A stretch of 64,000 nt of DNA from Flaccisagitta enflata (Eukaryota; Chaetognatha; Sagittoidea; Aphragmophora), in assembly GCA_965153355.1 (NCBI GenBank), contig OZ231126.1, forward strand, positions 24,118,001-24,182,000, given 5' to 3'. The stretch's first letter is position 1. Each line of letters begins with the position of its first letter. The notes beneath the pieces were generated by a model. The model was not told the DNA's origin and did not search any database. It saw nothing but the letters and a program-made list of their open reading frames with translations. A program made the position numbers and the translations under genes. Shown piece by piece: positions 50,203 through 63,494 of the stretch.

Positions 50203-50510
50203 TAAAACCACCATCACCTCCACCATCACCTTCACCATCAACACTGCAATTGTTGCAACGAACACTAAAACCACCATCACCTCCATCATCACCTTCACCA
50301 TCAACACTGCCATTGTTGCAACGAACACTAAAACCACCATCACCTCCATCATCACCTTCACCATCAACACTGCCATTGTCGCACTGAACACTAAAACCAC
50401 CATCACCTCCATCATCACCTTCACCATCAACACTGCCATTGTCGCACCGACCACTAAAACCACCATCACCATCACCTTCACCATCAACACTGCCATTGTC
50501 GCATCGGCGG
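50203..50510. repeat. 63-bp minisatellite, about five copies
   Basis: Unit begins AAAACCACCATCACCTCCAT and includes CACCATCAACACTGCCATTG. Copies start near 50204, 50267, 50330, 50393 and 50456, the last missing the CTCCATCAT segment. 63 is a multiple of three, so frames on both strands remain open (TITFTINTAIVAT on +, DNGSVDGEGDDGGDGGFS on -). I see no independent reason to call a protein. Confidence 0.88.
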
Positions 50511-50574
50511 CTCCTGAGGCCGCCATTAGGCGTCCTCGCGGCGAAAAGGGAAAAACCAACGCTTGATCTGCGAT

Positions 50575-50842
50575 GAGGTGAGGTGCGGTGGTGCGGTGGT
50601 GCGGTGGTGCGGTGGTGCGGTGGGAAGGAAAGCCTAGACGTGAGGTGCGGTGGGGGTAAAACGCTGAATCGAGGTGTGGGTAAGGGTATAAGCCATGACA
50701 TGAGGTATGGTGGGAGTAGAAATCATGAGGTGGGGTGTAGTGGGGGAAAAAGTCATGAGGTGAGGTGTGGTGGGGGTAAGAGCCATGAGGTGAGGTGAGG
50801 TGGGGAAAAAGCTTTTAGGTTAAGTGAGGTGAGGTGGGAAAC
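50575..50842. repeat. GTGCGGTGG / GAGGTGxGGTGGGG degenerate minisatellite
   Basis: GGTGCGGTGGTGCGGTGGTG then approximately 38-bp units such as GGTGAGGTGTGGTGGGGGTA AGAGCCATGA, up to the left end of A4. Confidence 0.7.
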
Positions 50843-50844
50843 AG

Positions 50845-51514
50845 GTCGCCCAAGGGCAATATGTGGTCAGCGATACCCGTTGCCCTGCTTTGCATGATTT
50901 TGAATGGAAGTGAGAGGAAGCAGGGCAGCGGCCCCAAAGGGGACGAAGTCCTGTAGAACACAGGGGGACTTTTGTTCGTCCGTCCGTCCATCCGTCCCCC
51001 CTAGGCTCTCTTAGGCCTGAAATCTGCCCTCTCAGGCCTGAAATCTGCCCTCTCAGACTCAAAGCCTGAGAGGGCAGATTTCAGGCCTGAGAGGGCAGAT
51101 TTCAGGCTTGAGAGGGCAGATTTTAGACCTGAGAGGGCAGATTTCAGGCCTGAGAGGGCAGATTTCAGGCCTGAGAGGGCAGATTTCAGGCCTGAGAGGG
51201 CAGATTTCAGGCCTGAGAGGGCAGATTTCAGACCTGAGAGGGCAGATTTCAGGCCTGAAAGGGCAGATTTCTGGCCTGAGAGGGTAGATTTAAGGGCTGA
51301 GAGGGCAGATTTCAGGCCTGAGAGGGCAGATTTCAGGCCTGAGAGGGCAGATTTAGGGCTTGAGAGGGCAGATTCAAGGCCTGAGAGGGCATATTTCAGG
51401 CCTGAGAGGGTGGATTTTAGGCCTGAGAGGGCCTGGGGGGGACGAACGGACGGAAGGACGAACGAAAGTCCCCCTGTGTTCTACAGGACTTCGTCCCCTT
51501 CGGGGCCGCTGCCC
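50845..51514 (+). mobile_element. Family A element A4 with an internally inverted minisatellite
   Basis: The left end GTCGCCCAAGGGCAATATGT, inner block with CAAAGGGGACGAAGTCCTGT and CGTCCGTCCATCCGTCC. The body starts with two or three 21-bp units in reverse orientation (GCCTGAAATCTGCCCTCTCA, 51014-51060), then about 17 units forward (AGGCCTGAGAGGGCAGATTTC, 51065-51430). GGACGAACGGACGGAAGG follows, then the inverted block ending GCCGCTGCCC AAAAAG. Confidence 0.88.
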
Positions 51515-51519
51515 AAAAA

Positions 51520-52230
51520 GCTGAGAGGTGAGGTGCACATACGGGTTAGAGTGATGAGATGGTGTGCGGACGGCGTAAAAGCTACAAGGGGGGGGGGGGA
51601 AGAAGCTATGATTTGTGGTGCGCTGGGGTGAAGTGTGGCGAGGATAAACGCCTGAAAGTGGTGAGGTGCGATGGCATAAATTGTGGCTGAGAGATCAGCG
51701 AAGCGATAGCGGGATGACAATAGTGACCCTGGTGAGTAGTATCGATGAAGATCCGATTCAGAGAGATGAAACAGGAGGTGAGCGGTCGCGGGTTGAGTCT
51801 TACATTTGTAATTCAGTTGAAACCTACAACGAAATGATTTTTGAGTGAACCTAGGTAGATGATAGAATTAAGTGGAAACGGTGTTCCCTAAGCGCATTAC
51901 GTATGTAACCTTTATGTCTCAATTACAACCTTTATAAGCAAAACAATCGAAGAAGGCGAGGCAATGTTCCATCATCCTGCCTTGGCCTTGAAGAGCCACT
52001 ACTTCCTTTCCATGCTTAATCCGATTCCATTTTAGCTCCTCTTATCCCTTCCGCGATTGTTATCCCGATGCCTTACTTTTTTTTGGCCATCCTTTATTCG
52101 CCTTAATTCTACCTTTTTGCCAAGTGGCATCGGCTTGATCCCAGAAATCATTTCCAGGTTGGATTTAGAAAGCTTTTTCCGCTCTTATCAGATCTGGGAA
52201 GAATCTTTGGCTGAAATTGTAATTGAGGTC
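51520..52230. other. No recognisable gene
   Basis: GGTGAGGTGCG-type degenerate repeat continues to about 51700 (interrupted by A4), then unique-looking sequence. Confidence 0.45.
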
Positions 52231-52231
52231 G

Positions 52232-52666
<435 letters not shown>

Positions 52667-52907
52667 TTATTGAAAGTGCGACAGAGATAACAAATCCACC
52701 ACTTTAATGGGTATCAGTTTGCGTGGTTTTTTTTCCAGGCGTGCACTTGTGAGTGGCATTTGTGTATGTGTCTAACATTCGCCAACATAGCAACCTGAAA
52801 TGTCGAATAACCGGTCATTCAAATCAATAAATGTCGTTATGTCGTTAACAATCTGGCGGTACCAAAAAATACCTTGTTCTTACTCGATGGGGTCCTGATT
52901 CGTCATC

Positions 52908-53129
52908 TTTTTAGTCGCGTGCTACGCGACTCCTCACCCGGCTATGCCGGTTGGTCGGTCGGTTGGTCGGTTGGTCGGTCAGTTGGTTGGTCGGTCCCCT
53001 TTTTACTTTTTCGGCGTTTTTAAGCTTTTTGAGCATATGGCTCCTGCCCAGATGCCCTAGTGACCTTCTCCAGCATTGCTCCTGCCCACCCGCACGCGAC
53101 TAGGGTAGCCGTGTATCCGGCCTTGTTTC
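52908..53129 (-). mobile_element. Family C element C19 (full length, minus)
   Basis: TTTTTAGTCGCGTGCTACGC GACTCC, then GGTTGGTCGGTCGGTTGGTCGG, CATTGCTCCTGCCCACCCGC, GTAGCCGTGTATCCGGCCTT GTTT. Very close to C1 and C21. Confidence 0.87.
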
Positions 53130-53254
53130 AATTTCAGTTTGAAATCCCTATCTCTGGTTCTGTCTTTTCCTACGTCTCTGCCTTTGTGTTATGTCTTTGT
53201 CAGTACCTATGTTTGTCAGTATCAATTTCTACATGTTATGCCTGTGTGTCTGTG

Positions 53255-53360
53255 TGTCTGTGTGTCTGCCTGTCTTTCTGTCTCTCTATATGTCTGTCTG
53301 TCCTTCTGTCTGTCTGTCTGTCTTTCTTTCTTTCCGTCCGTCATCTCTATCTCTCTTTCT

Positions 53361-53396
<36 letters not shown>
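53255..53396. repeat. GTCT/(CT)n simple repeats
   Basis: CTGTCTGTCTGTC units then (CT)n at 53362-53396. A separate 10-bp triplication CGCCTTCCTT lies at 53458-53492. Confidence 0.9.
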
Positions 53397-53400
<4 letters not shown>

Positions 53401-53579
53401 CTGCCTTTCGGCACCGAAGGCAATTTAAGGCTGGCATTTGTCTTTGTCAGTTGGTGGCCGCCTTTCCTTCGCCTTCCTTCGCCTTCCTTCGCCCGCTGCT
53501 GACATCTCAGGGACGATTATTAAAGTGAGGCGAATTGTGCCATCCATCTCACGGCTTAACGCCACCTGAGGCACACCAG

Positions 53580-53683
<104 letters not shown>

Positions 53684-53689
53684 GTTTGT

Positions 53690-54335
53690 GGGTGAGGTCA
53701 ACAATGTATTCACTACTTTTTGTTGCATATTTCATACAATTAAGCAGGGAAAGCTAGACGTGAATATCAAAATCAACATCTGCAAAATTAATTTTGAACA
53801 TGGGGTTGAGGGTATAGAAAAAGAGAAAGCGATAAAGGAAGGATCAATTATCATACTTTCATTATATAGAAAGAAAACTAAAAAAATAACTGATGGCATT
53901 GAGGAAGGAGGAAAAGAGCAATGGAGCAACTCGGAAATAAATGAATAAAAGTGCGTAAAGTAAGAAAGAGAGAGAGGTGTGACATTTCCCGGTTAGATTT
54001 ATTTCATTTTTTCCTCTTCTTCTACATCTTATGCTCTCTTTCTTGTATCCGGAGTTTTTTTTTTTCTTTTTAAATTTTCATCAGGTTGCCGACTTCTTCT
54101 CTGCCATTTCTTCTCCTCATTTGTCTCATCTTTCTTATTAATAATATGTATTCTCTCTTTCGCCGACCAATTTTCATCATCATGCACTCTATAAACCCAC
54201 TTTCACTAGTTCATTACCTAAGTTACTTCAGAATATTGTGGCGTTCGGCCTTTTCAATCTCCATCAATCCCACCATGTTCCACACCCCCTCAGTCCTTTC
54301 TCCCACCTTTTCATATTTGTTTCATTGACGCCGAC
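53690..54335. other. No recognisable gene
   Basis: AT-rich, then T/C-rich sequence. The open frames have no recognisable domain. Confidence 0.45.
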
Positions 54336-54339
54336 CCAT

Positions 54340-54575
54340 CATCTTTTTAGATGCGTCCATCAGGAACACATCTCTATAAGAGGGTCCGACCGTCCGACCG
54401 ACCGTCCGTCAATCCGTCCGTCCGTCCGTCCGTCCGTCCGTCCGTCCGTCCGTCCGTCCGTCCGTCCGTCCGTCCGTCCGTCCGTCCGTCCGTCCGTCTG
54501 TCCGTTGATTTGTCTGTTACGCTTCCTTAAAATTCGCGGTTTTCGGCACTTTTCAACCGCGGCGATGCTACGTAT
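54340..54575 (-). mobile_element. Family C-like element C20 with an expanded (GTCC)n
   Basis: TTTTTAGATGCGTCCATCAG start (weak hairpin GATG/CATC), CTCTATAAGAGGG, then about 85 bp of pure GTCC (54413-54498) where other copies have short GTCC/GGTC tracts, then AATTCGCGGTTTTCGGCAC. The AAGGCCGGATA end is not seen. Confidence 0.6.
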
Positions 54576-54639
54576 CAATCCGATCACTCTTTGGGATGCT
54601 CTCAGGTCATTGATCTGTCTGTCCGTCCATCTATCTGTC

Positions 54640-55300
54640 CCTCCATATATCTGACATGTCCATCGCCAAAGTCAATACAACTGTTTTTGTATGTTTGTCT
54701 TTGCGAAATTTCCGCACCACCGACCTCCCCTCCTCATGTAACCCCCGTGTTGTCATCTGTGTTCAACAAATGAAAATATTACATCTTCATTTTCATTCAA
54801 TTATTTGTTACGCAGTTCCATCACCATCAACTGCCCCCCCCCCCCCACCTCTTTCCCTTTCTATCCCTTTATCAGCAAATGCCGTCTATACCTCCTTCTT
54901 TTCATTCGTTTGTTTGTACGCAATTCCAGATGTTTTGCGCAGACAACAAGTCTCGCTCACAGAAAGAAGTTCGTGTTTTGGCCAATTTTTCATCTCGCTG
55001 CTTCCGTCTTTCTCTTTTTTCCTACTCTCAGCTTGTTTGTGTGTCTGTCTACATTCAACTGCATGTCTGTCTCTGAATGTGTCTCTGTCTGTCTCTGCAT
55101 CTTCCGTTTCTTCTTCATCGACCTATCCCGTAATGGATGTTCCTCTCTCTCGCTGCAAAACGGAAAGAAAGGGTACAACGCTAATCGCAGTTGTCGTTGT
55201 GATCTTTTTTTAATTTGATCGCTAATTTGATATAAAGTAATGTTTCAGGATATCAACAAACTGGTAGAAATACATGAGCATTAAAGTCATGGAAAGAATT
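54640..55300. other. No recognisable gene
   Basis: T/C-rich sequence with a C run at 54835-54846. Open frames of up to 185 codons lack recognisable domains. Confidence 0.4.
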
Positions 55301-55304
55301 TTTA

Positions 55305-56262
<958 letters not shown>

Positions 56263-56592
56263 GACAACGGCCACAACTGCGACATGAAATGTTCGAATTT
56301 GTTTGTGCCAAACACGGGAAAAACATCCGAGCCAAGCCGCCTTCCCGACTGCCTTCGCTGCTGGCGACCGCAAAAAACACCATTTCTCTCTCTTCCGTTG
56401 CCTTTCTTTCTCGTCTCGTCTCGTCTCGTCTCGTCTCTTTGTCTCTCTTAACACTTCCTCTCACTACTCTGCTTTTGGTATCTAGGTATCTGTCTCTCTC
56501 TTTACTTGGGTATCTTTTTCTCTCTCTGTCATGTCAATTGGACTGTTTCATATTCTGATTTCTTAGTTTTTCCCTCTCTGATTCATTCATTT

Positions 56593-56977
56593 CCATTCAT
56601 TCATTCATTCATTCATTCATTCATTCATTCATTCATTCATTCATTCATTCATTCATTCATTCATTCATTCATTCATGCACTCATTCATTCATTCATTCAT
56701 TCATTCATTCATTCATTCATTCATTCATTCATTCATTCATTCATTCATTCATTCATTCATTCATTCATTCATTCATTCATTCATTCATTCATTCTTCATT
56801 CATTCATTCATTCATTCATTCATTCATTCATTCATTCATTCATTCATTTCATTCATTCATTCATTCATTCATTCATTCATTCATTCATTCATTCATTCAT
56901 TCATTCATTCATTCAATTCATTCAATTCATTTTCGTTCATTCATCTTCTGTCATTCAATTCTTTCTTGCTTGTTTTT

Positions 56978-57049
<72 letters not shown>

Positions 57050-57050
57050 T
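56593..57050. repeat. (CATT)n and (TTCT)n microsatellites
   Basis: ATTC repeat at 56593-56925 with phase slips at 56793 and 56846, followed by TTCT repeat at 56977-57050. Confidence 0.96.
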
Positions 57051-57456
57051 CGTTTTTTCTTCATTTATGACTTGCCACGACGAGCTCAAACACACATTTC
57101 CGTTTCTCTATGTGTTTATCTGGTTTGTACTTTGGGGATTGCCTCAAGAGCTTGTTTGAACAAATGCTTTGCCCCTGAATTCCTTTAAACCTTTCTTTCA
57201 AGATATAGTCCGCATCTTAACCCCTTTTTTGCCAACTGAAGCGGTTATAAAGATCCACGATAAAGTGCTATGATTGAAAGTGGTGACCAAGGAGCGGATG
57301 ATGTTGGTTGGACGTGGCAATTAGACTTGACAATTTCATCGGCACGTTCCTATGACATTTATACTATTTGTGTTTTTTATGTTATTAAGCTTTTCTTCAT
57401 CACGCCAAATCGATAATGCCACAAAAATATCACGTTTGTTATTGTAGACGTATTTA

Positions 57457-58546
57457 CTATCTAGGAAATAAATAAACGGACAGCTAGAGTAAAATTGATT
57501 TTTTTTGCTCACTGAATGAAATGTACGATCAAATAAATAATTCTTTTAGCAATTTTATGGTATTTTGATCTATTATGTGCTTCTGTTTGGATTTTTTATG
57601 GGATTGGTCAAGGATTTAATTAAAACAAGCATGTACTTAATTTCCCTGAAACCCACAAAAAATCATTGAATCATTACTGTTTTCTTCAGATATTAGATAA
57701 TTTCAGAGCAGCAGTTTAAAAGCAGCCTTCAATTTTTTTTTCATTTATCAATGAATTTATTAAAAAGGTGATCTAATGAGGCCAAGCAGGGTGATTTTGG
57801 TCAATATGTATTATTTAAAGGTCAATGCACTAGGTGAAGATGATGATGATGCTGCTCGCTTATTTTACGGTCGTAAGGAAATACTTTTAAGTTGTAAAGA
57901 AAAGGAAAACATGATGTGTGGGACTACGTGAATGTATGAGGAGGACGGGAAGGGGGAATGAACTGAGAGGAAGAAGATACTTGTAAAGAGAGTCGTTTTC
58001 ATATATATTGTGTGGAAGGGGGTAATTTTGGAAAACGGGGCAGAGACCCGTTTTTGGATCAGAAATTTGAACTTATCATTTTCTCTCGTTCTACGATCAT
58101 CTTTTTGTAAATAGTTAAAACTCAATTGTTGAAAAGCGCGTTTGTCTCATTGAAACCTCAGAAGGAAGGAAAAACAGACAAAAAGATAGAAAGAAAGATA
58201 GAAGACGAGCCAGCTATGATTAAGAAGCGCTGTGAGCGTGGATCAAGATAGTCTGTGATACCGCTAGACTTGATGCATTACAAATACGTTTGAATTTGAG
58301 AGCTCTTTTAATGTGAATTATCCATTCCTGATTTGAACTGAAATCCTTTAAAATAGATTTTTGTAAAATGGCAGTTTTTCTTTAAAACGCTGACATTTGA
58401 TAACGGATTGAGCCACTGAAGTCTGCCTGGTCTTGAATGGAAGATTTTTTGTCATAGTTTGTTGATCTGCTTTCGTTTTTCATTTGATATAAAGGTTTAC
58501 CTACTACCATCACGGTTAGGTGTCCGTATATTTATTTCCTAGATAG
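57457..58546. mobile_element. MITE F3 with CTATCTAGG ends, carrying a 435-bp extra segment
   Basis: Ends CTATCTAGGAAATAAATAAA CGGACA and TGTCCGTATATTTATTTCCT AGATAG, with TA on both sides (57455-57456, 58547-58548). Both outer parts match MITE F2 (404-952). The segment 57836-58270 (starting GATGATGATGATGCTGCTCG) has no counterpart in F2 and is either an insertion or captured sequence. No transposase. Confidence 0.85.
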
Positions 58547-58559
58547 TATTCGTTTTAAG

Positions 58560-59255
58560 AATACCAGATGACACAATGTTAGTAAGAATGTACATGATCG
58601 AGTTAAAACCCTGTTCAGGCTTAAACTTTGTCCCAGATAAGTAGCGAGATTTATGTCTTTAGTCGATGAGCGGCAAAGAAGTGATTTATTCCTCTCGGCC
58701 GACTTTTCCCTTTAAACAAATCGCTCAAACCCTAAAAATCTTTTTTTTTAACTCGCCGATCAAAAGTCCATCTCAATCTCTGACTGTCCAATTGACTATC
58801 TCCGTTTCGTTGGATTTTGTCTTTCTGTATGTCTGTTCTATCGCTTCCGCTAGCTTTGTCCGTCCATTAGTCTCTCCATTGGTCCGTCTGTCCGGTATTC
58901 TCTCATTGAAAAATGGTAAAAAGGCAATCGAAACCGATCTGTTCATCAAGAGATGATGCAACTTAAATGGCTGGTGAGTGTGATGGCTAGACTTTGACGC
59001 TCTGTTGTAACTTTTCGGGCACTTGTTACTATCCAAAGCATCTCAAACTCTTGAACCTGCTCTCTCAGTCAAAACGTCAAACGTTATGCTCTCCTCTATC
59101 TTTGACTCTGCCCAACTTAACGCAACTGAGGTGGCCGTGTATCCGGCCTCATCCATAAGCTTTTCAGTCGTGAAATCTGCGACTCGATATATGTTGCCCT
59201 TTGGCCACGATTTGCTGATATCAAGATCTAGTGAGTATGCACCATCGGGCAACAT
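58560..59255. other. Possible degraded C copy, otherwise unassigned
   Basis: GTCCGTCCATTAGTCTCTCC near 58857 and GTGGCCGTGTATCCGGCCTC at 59130 suggest the two ends of an old minus-strand C element. The rest is unique. Confidence 0.4.
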
Positions 59256-59260
59256 GGACA

Positions 59261-59353
59261 TTTTTAGTCGCGTGCTACGCGACTCAAGACCCTGCTTTGA
59301 CAAAGCCTTTGTCGATCCGCCGGTCCGTCCCTCCGTCCCTCCGTCCATCACAC

Positions 59354-59384
<31 letters not shown>

Positions 59385-59486
59385 CGGTCTTTAGCCTCAC
59401 TGCTCCTACCTTAATGATAAAGTGACATCAAATATGGCCCCTGCCCACCCGCACGCGACTTGGGTAGACGTGTATCCGGCCTTGTG
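59261..59486 (-). mobile_element. Family C element C21 (full length, minus)
   Basis: TTTTTAGTCGCGTGCTACGC GACTC, CCGGTCCGTCCCTCCGTCC, a poly-T run, GGCCCCTGCCCACCCGCACG, GTAGACGTGTATCCGGCCTT G. Confidence 0.86.
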
Positions 59487-59489
59487 TTA

Positions 59490-60237
59490 TTATTTCTTAT
59501 TATCCGATCATGCTTGCATCAAGTAATCTGTAATTTATGAGAAAATTGAAGGATTTTTCAGCAGCTAACTGAAACTAGTAGAGGTGAAATTCGCATCTGT
59601 CAGTAAAAAATTTGACAGTTCTTGTGACAACAATCCTTGCACAGATTTGAAAATGCTCTGACGACGAAATTCGTACCACTACTCCACTTCGTGAAGTTGC
59701 GCACGATTACTAGACAGGTTCAGATGTTGTCGTGTGTGAATTCGCACTCATGCAATTTCGAGGCGCGATACTTCCGATCCGTGACAAGAGGACGAGATAT
59801 TTTTTTTAAGTTGTTTTATTTCTTTTTCTGAAAGAGAAAGATGTTAATGATATGCGCGTGAGAATGATTCGGAAGTGTTCCTGAAACTTTTCCTTTGTGT
59901 TTCTTACAGACTGCTTAAAATAGAGCTATATGCGAGATATGCGAGATATTCCAACCTGATCATGTCTTCTTTCGATAGTGATGCAGTTATGAAAGTAAAT
60001 ATTTGAAGGAGGTAGTTTTTTTCCAAATACGCATTGTACTTGACCATTGACCATATTGTAAAATTTTCACACTAAAGAACACAATGATACAGAATCCGTA
60101 CCTTATGCTACAACCTATAGTCTCATTTCAAAACGTCATGTAACGGTAGAAAACCGATACCGCAAAACAGCATTATGTAAATTAAGCTTTGCTGACCTGG
60201 TTTAAACGTGTTCGCAAATGTATCGCACAACCTTTTT

Positions 60238-60238
<1 letters not shown>
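59490..60238. other. No recognisable feature
   Basis: AT-rich unique-looking sequence. Confidence 0.45.

Positions 60239-60240
<2 letters not shown>

Positions 60241-60305
<65 letters not shown>
60241..60305. repeat. (CT)n microsatellite
   Basis: Pure CT run. A shorter one is at 60570-60606. Confidence 0.96.
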
Positions 60306-60308
<3 letters not shown>

Positions 60309-60567
60309 AGGATTTACAACAGCCGAGGGGGAAATAAAAACCGTTGGAAACCACCCACTTTTCGAGATTGTGGAGGGCGAGGCGGACTCAGATGATAGCA
60401 GTTATCGATGGAACAGTAAGAAGGAAAAGAGTGTTCCGTCCTAGGGACGCTCATAATCATTACGATCATTATGATCAACCCCCCTCTCTGTCTCTTCCGT
60501 TCTGCCTCCACCCCTATTGTCTGTATTTCTAATCTGTCTTCGTTCTCTCTTAGTATCCTCTCTATCT

Positions 60568-60609
<42 letters not shown>

Positions 60610-60719
60610 GAAACTGTTGTTCAACTGTTTAAGTGGTCAATTACCGATCAAAACCCCGCACTAAAAGGCGTGTTTAACGCCATCTTTATGGTTCTTCCTC
60701 TGCCGAAGCTTCTCAACCA

Positions 60720-60721
<2 letters not shown>

Positions 60722-60806
<85 letters not shown>

Positions 60807-60922
60807 ATTGGGAAGTTCTGAGGAAAGAAATGAGAAAGAAAGAAAGACAGAAGAAAGAAAGACAGACGAAAGAAAGACAGACAGACAGACAGACAGACAG
60901 ACAGTAGGACGGACAGGAGGAC

Positions 60923-60989
<67 letters not shown>

Positions 60990-61070
60990 CAGAAATAAAG
61001 AAAAGCGGAAAGAAAGAAAGAAGGACAAAGGAAAAGAAATCAAGAAATAAAGCGAGAAAAAAATAAAAAC

Positions 61071-61137
<67 letters not shown>

Positions 61138-61138
61138 A
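60722..61138. repeat. (GA)n, (GACA)n and (GAAA)n microsatellites
   Basis: GA at 60722-60802, GACA at 60876-60903, GAAA at 60923-60988 and 61070-61138. Confidence 0.95.
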
Positions 61139-61291
61139 AAGGATTAGGGAAAGAAAGGATCAACGACCGCTTTATTCATGTCTCATCTGCTTTTACTATA
61201 AAGGATATCATATTCAGTTGATTATGCACCATTGCTTAATTTCGGTATATTTCATTACAACTGTTGCATTAAGCGGGGCAATTAGGATATG

Positions 61292-61446
61292 CTTTTCAGT
61301 CGCGTGCACGCAACTCTATACCTAGTAGGTACCTAGTAGGTCAGTCAGTATAACTTTAACTTTTTGGCGTTTATGAGGTTTCTTGGTCACAGATGCCGCC
61401 TCCCCCAAACCACGCGAAGGGGTCGCCGTATATCCAGCCTCTTTTG
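61292..61446 (-). mobile_element. Family C element C22 (diverged, minus)
   Basis: TTTTCAGTCGCGTGCACGCA ACTCTATACC, a CCTAGTAGGTACCTAGTAGG duplication where GTCC repeats usually lie, GCCGCCTCCCCCAAACCACG CG, GTCGCCGTATATCCAGCCTC. Confidence 0.7.
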
Positions 61447-61449
61447 GGT

Positions 61450-63300
61450 CGAGCCTCTTTAGGTCGGAAGCGTTTCCGAACCACCCAGTTTATTCTAGAC
61501 TTCCAGCGATTTGCTCCTGAAGCATCTTTGTTGCTATGAGAGGTTTTGTAATTGTTCGACCTAGTTGATGTTGGCGTATATTTATATAACTGTGTGTTTG
61601 ATGTAAGTGCTTATGTTGTTGCGCAAGTGAGGTTCTGTCATCTCTCTCTCTCTCTCTCTCTCTCTTTCCGGCGTCGTTCTCTTTTGTTTTATCACTTTCG
61701 TGATCTTTCCCTTGTCCCCTGTCGGTGCTTTCAAGTCGTTATTGTCTCTTAAAAGCCTTTTTTCGGTTGTACGCTTGGCTTTTTCTTCCGGCGCCACTGA
61801 CGAGGCCAACAAGGAGCTGCTTTTTTTTTCTCGTCGTCCGACATTAACGCCGGTCATACCGATGCTGCTTCCACCGACTACGTGGGCACTTCCGTCGTCG
61901 CTTCTACTGACGCTCGCCACTGCGTTCGTTACTACCGCTACCAAACCTACCATCGTTCCATCTGCTTCCAACGCTTCCACTTCACTTTTTTTGTCCATTC
62001 ACACCGCTGGTTCTGCCACCGAGTCTGTCACCGCTTCCAATGCATCTGCTGCTTCCGTCACTGCTTCAGCCAAATCTGCCGCTTCTGCCACTTCTGTCGC
62101 CGCTTCCACTGACACTTTCTGTCGTCGATTCCACTGACACTTTCTGTCGTCAATTTCGCGCCAGTTTTCCGCCACTAAGCTGACGTTTTCGCGCCGAGTC
62201 TCCATTTATCTTCCGCTTTTACTCACCTTTTCCGCTTTTCAAAGACCCGCTTCAGGGAAAAGTTTCGTGCAACATTTTCCGTCCGGCGCCGGCTTCACCA
62301 TCGGCTTCACCATCAACGTCGGCGTCACCATCATCTGGTCACCATTTACCATAAAACCACCCTGACTGGTGATAAAATTGACGGATCATTGGCTACCCAC
62401 TGCATTAACTTTGTGACTTCTTCATTAGGTATCACTTACTAATTTAGACGACCGCTTCAAGTTACAACTTTATACGATTATTAGATCATTAAAATAACTA
62501 CTTCAGCAGCAGGAGGTAACATTCTTGATCACTGACTCGCCCACCACTTTAAAAATGAACAATGAACTGCCCATTTTAGTACAATAAAACTGGATCAAGT
62601 CAACAACGTAGTGACGTTTTTCTCTCAATCACAAGTGGTAGGCCATCACCTTCCACTCATCCACCCCCACCTCCCTTTCATTCCCCAACCTTCAAAAGTG
62701 AAACCTCTACCGTCATTTTCTTCCCACGGCTATGCGGTCGTGGTAAAGGGGCGGTTTTTCTACTACTACTACTACAGCGCGCCGTCTCTGGGAGGCTTCC
62801 TTCCCCGTTCGGCCGCTTTGGTGTCTTTTATTGACCATAACTGTCACGATAACGCCGTCGGTCGCCGCCAGGATCGCGACTGAACCGCGCCAGCCGAGAT
62901 AATTCTTCACGATATACTAAGAGAGAAACTGAGGAAAGTGAAGAGAGAAACTGATGGCGAAAATAAAGAGGAGGGAGAGGAGGAGGCAGAGAAGGGAAGA
63001 GGTGGAGGCACAAGATAAGGGTAAGCGAAGGTGTTGTCAGGGGACACAGAAGGTGGAGGGAAGAAAGGGAGATGAAGGCTGAATTAGGGGATTGAGAGGG
63101 GGAGGCATAAAGATGGAAAAGATTTTAGGTAGTGGAGGCAGAAAGAAGGTAAGCAGAATTTAGGGAAGTGTTGAGGCAGTATAGGGAGATGGAACTCATG
63201 GGTTAGCAAGGAAAAAGGCAGGCCTCTAGATTTTGGAGCAGCGAGCAGCGCCGCTTCTCGGCAGGGAAAGGGAGATGTTGGCAGGTCCTAAAGGTGCAAG
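61450..63300. other. GC-richer segment, no supported gene
   Basis: 61660-62330 is relatively GC-rich with GCTTCCACTGACACTTTCTG TCGTC repeated in tandem (about 62102-62150) and Ala/Ser/Thr-rich open frames on +. A minus-strand Glu/Ala/Val-rich frame is broken by one TGA at about 62000. I recognise no protein. 62900-63230 is G/A-rich. As this precedes the SPCA terminal exon, some of it may be intron of that gene. Confidence 0.35.
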
Positions 63301-63309
63301 ATGAAGAAG

Positions 63310-63380
63310 AAGGTTAGCAGAAGAAGAAGAAGAAGAAGAAGAAGAAGAAGAAGAAGAAAGAAGAAGAAGAAGAAGAATAT
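63310..63380. repeat. (GAA)n microsatellite
   Basis: GAA/AAG triplet run with one AAAG phase slip. Confidence 0.93.
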
Positions 63381-63494
63381 GAAGTATACATGAAGAAAGA
63401 AAGAAAGAAAGAAAAGACAAAGACAGAGAAGGAGAAGATCGAAATGGAGATGATGGTAATTGCAGTCAGCATTTATATCATTTGCATATTGTAG

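Noticed and set aside
54656-55213. 185-codon + frame near 54.7 kb
   Set aside because: T/C-rich low-complexity translation with no recognisable domain; overlapping frames are similarly open.
61582-62205. Minus-strand Glu/Ala/Val-rich frame
   Set aside because: Broken by a TGA near 62000, ends in a CT microsatellite, and I recognise no homologous protein. Kept only as an unassigned GC-richer region.
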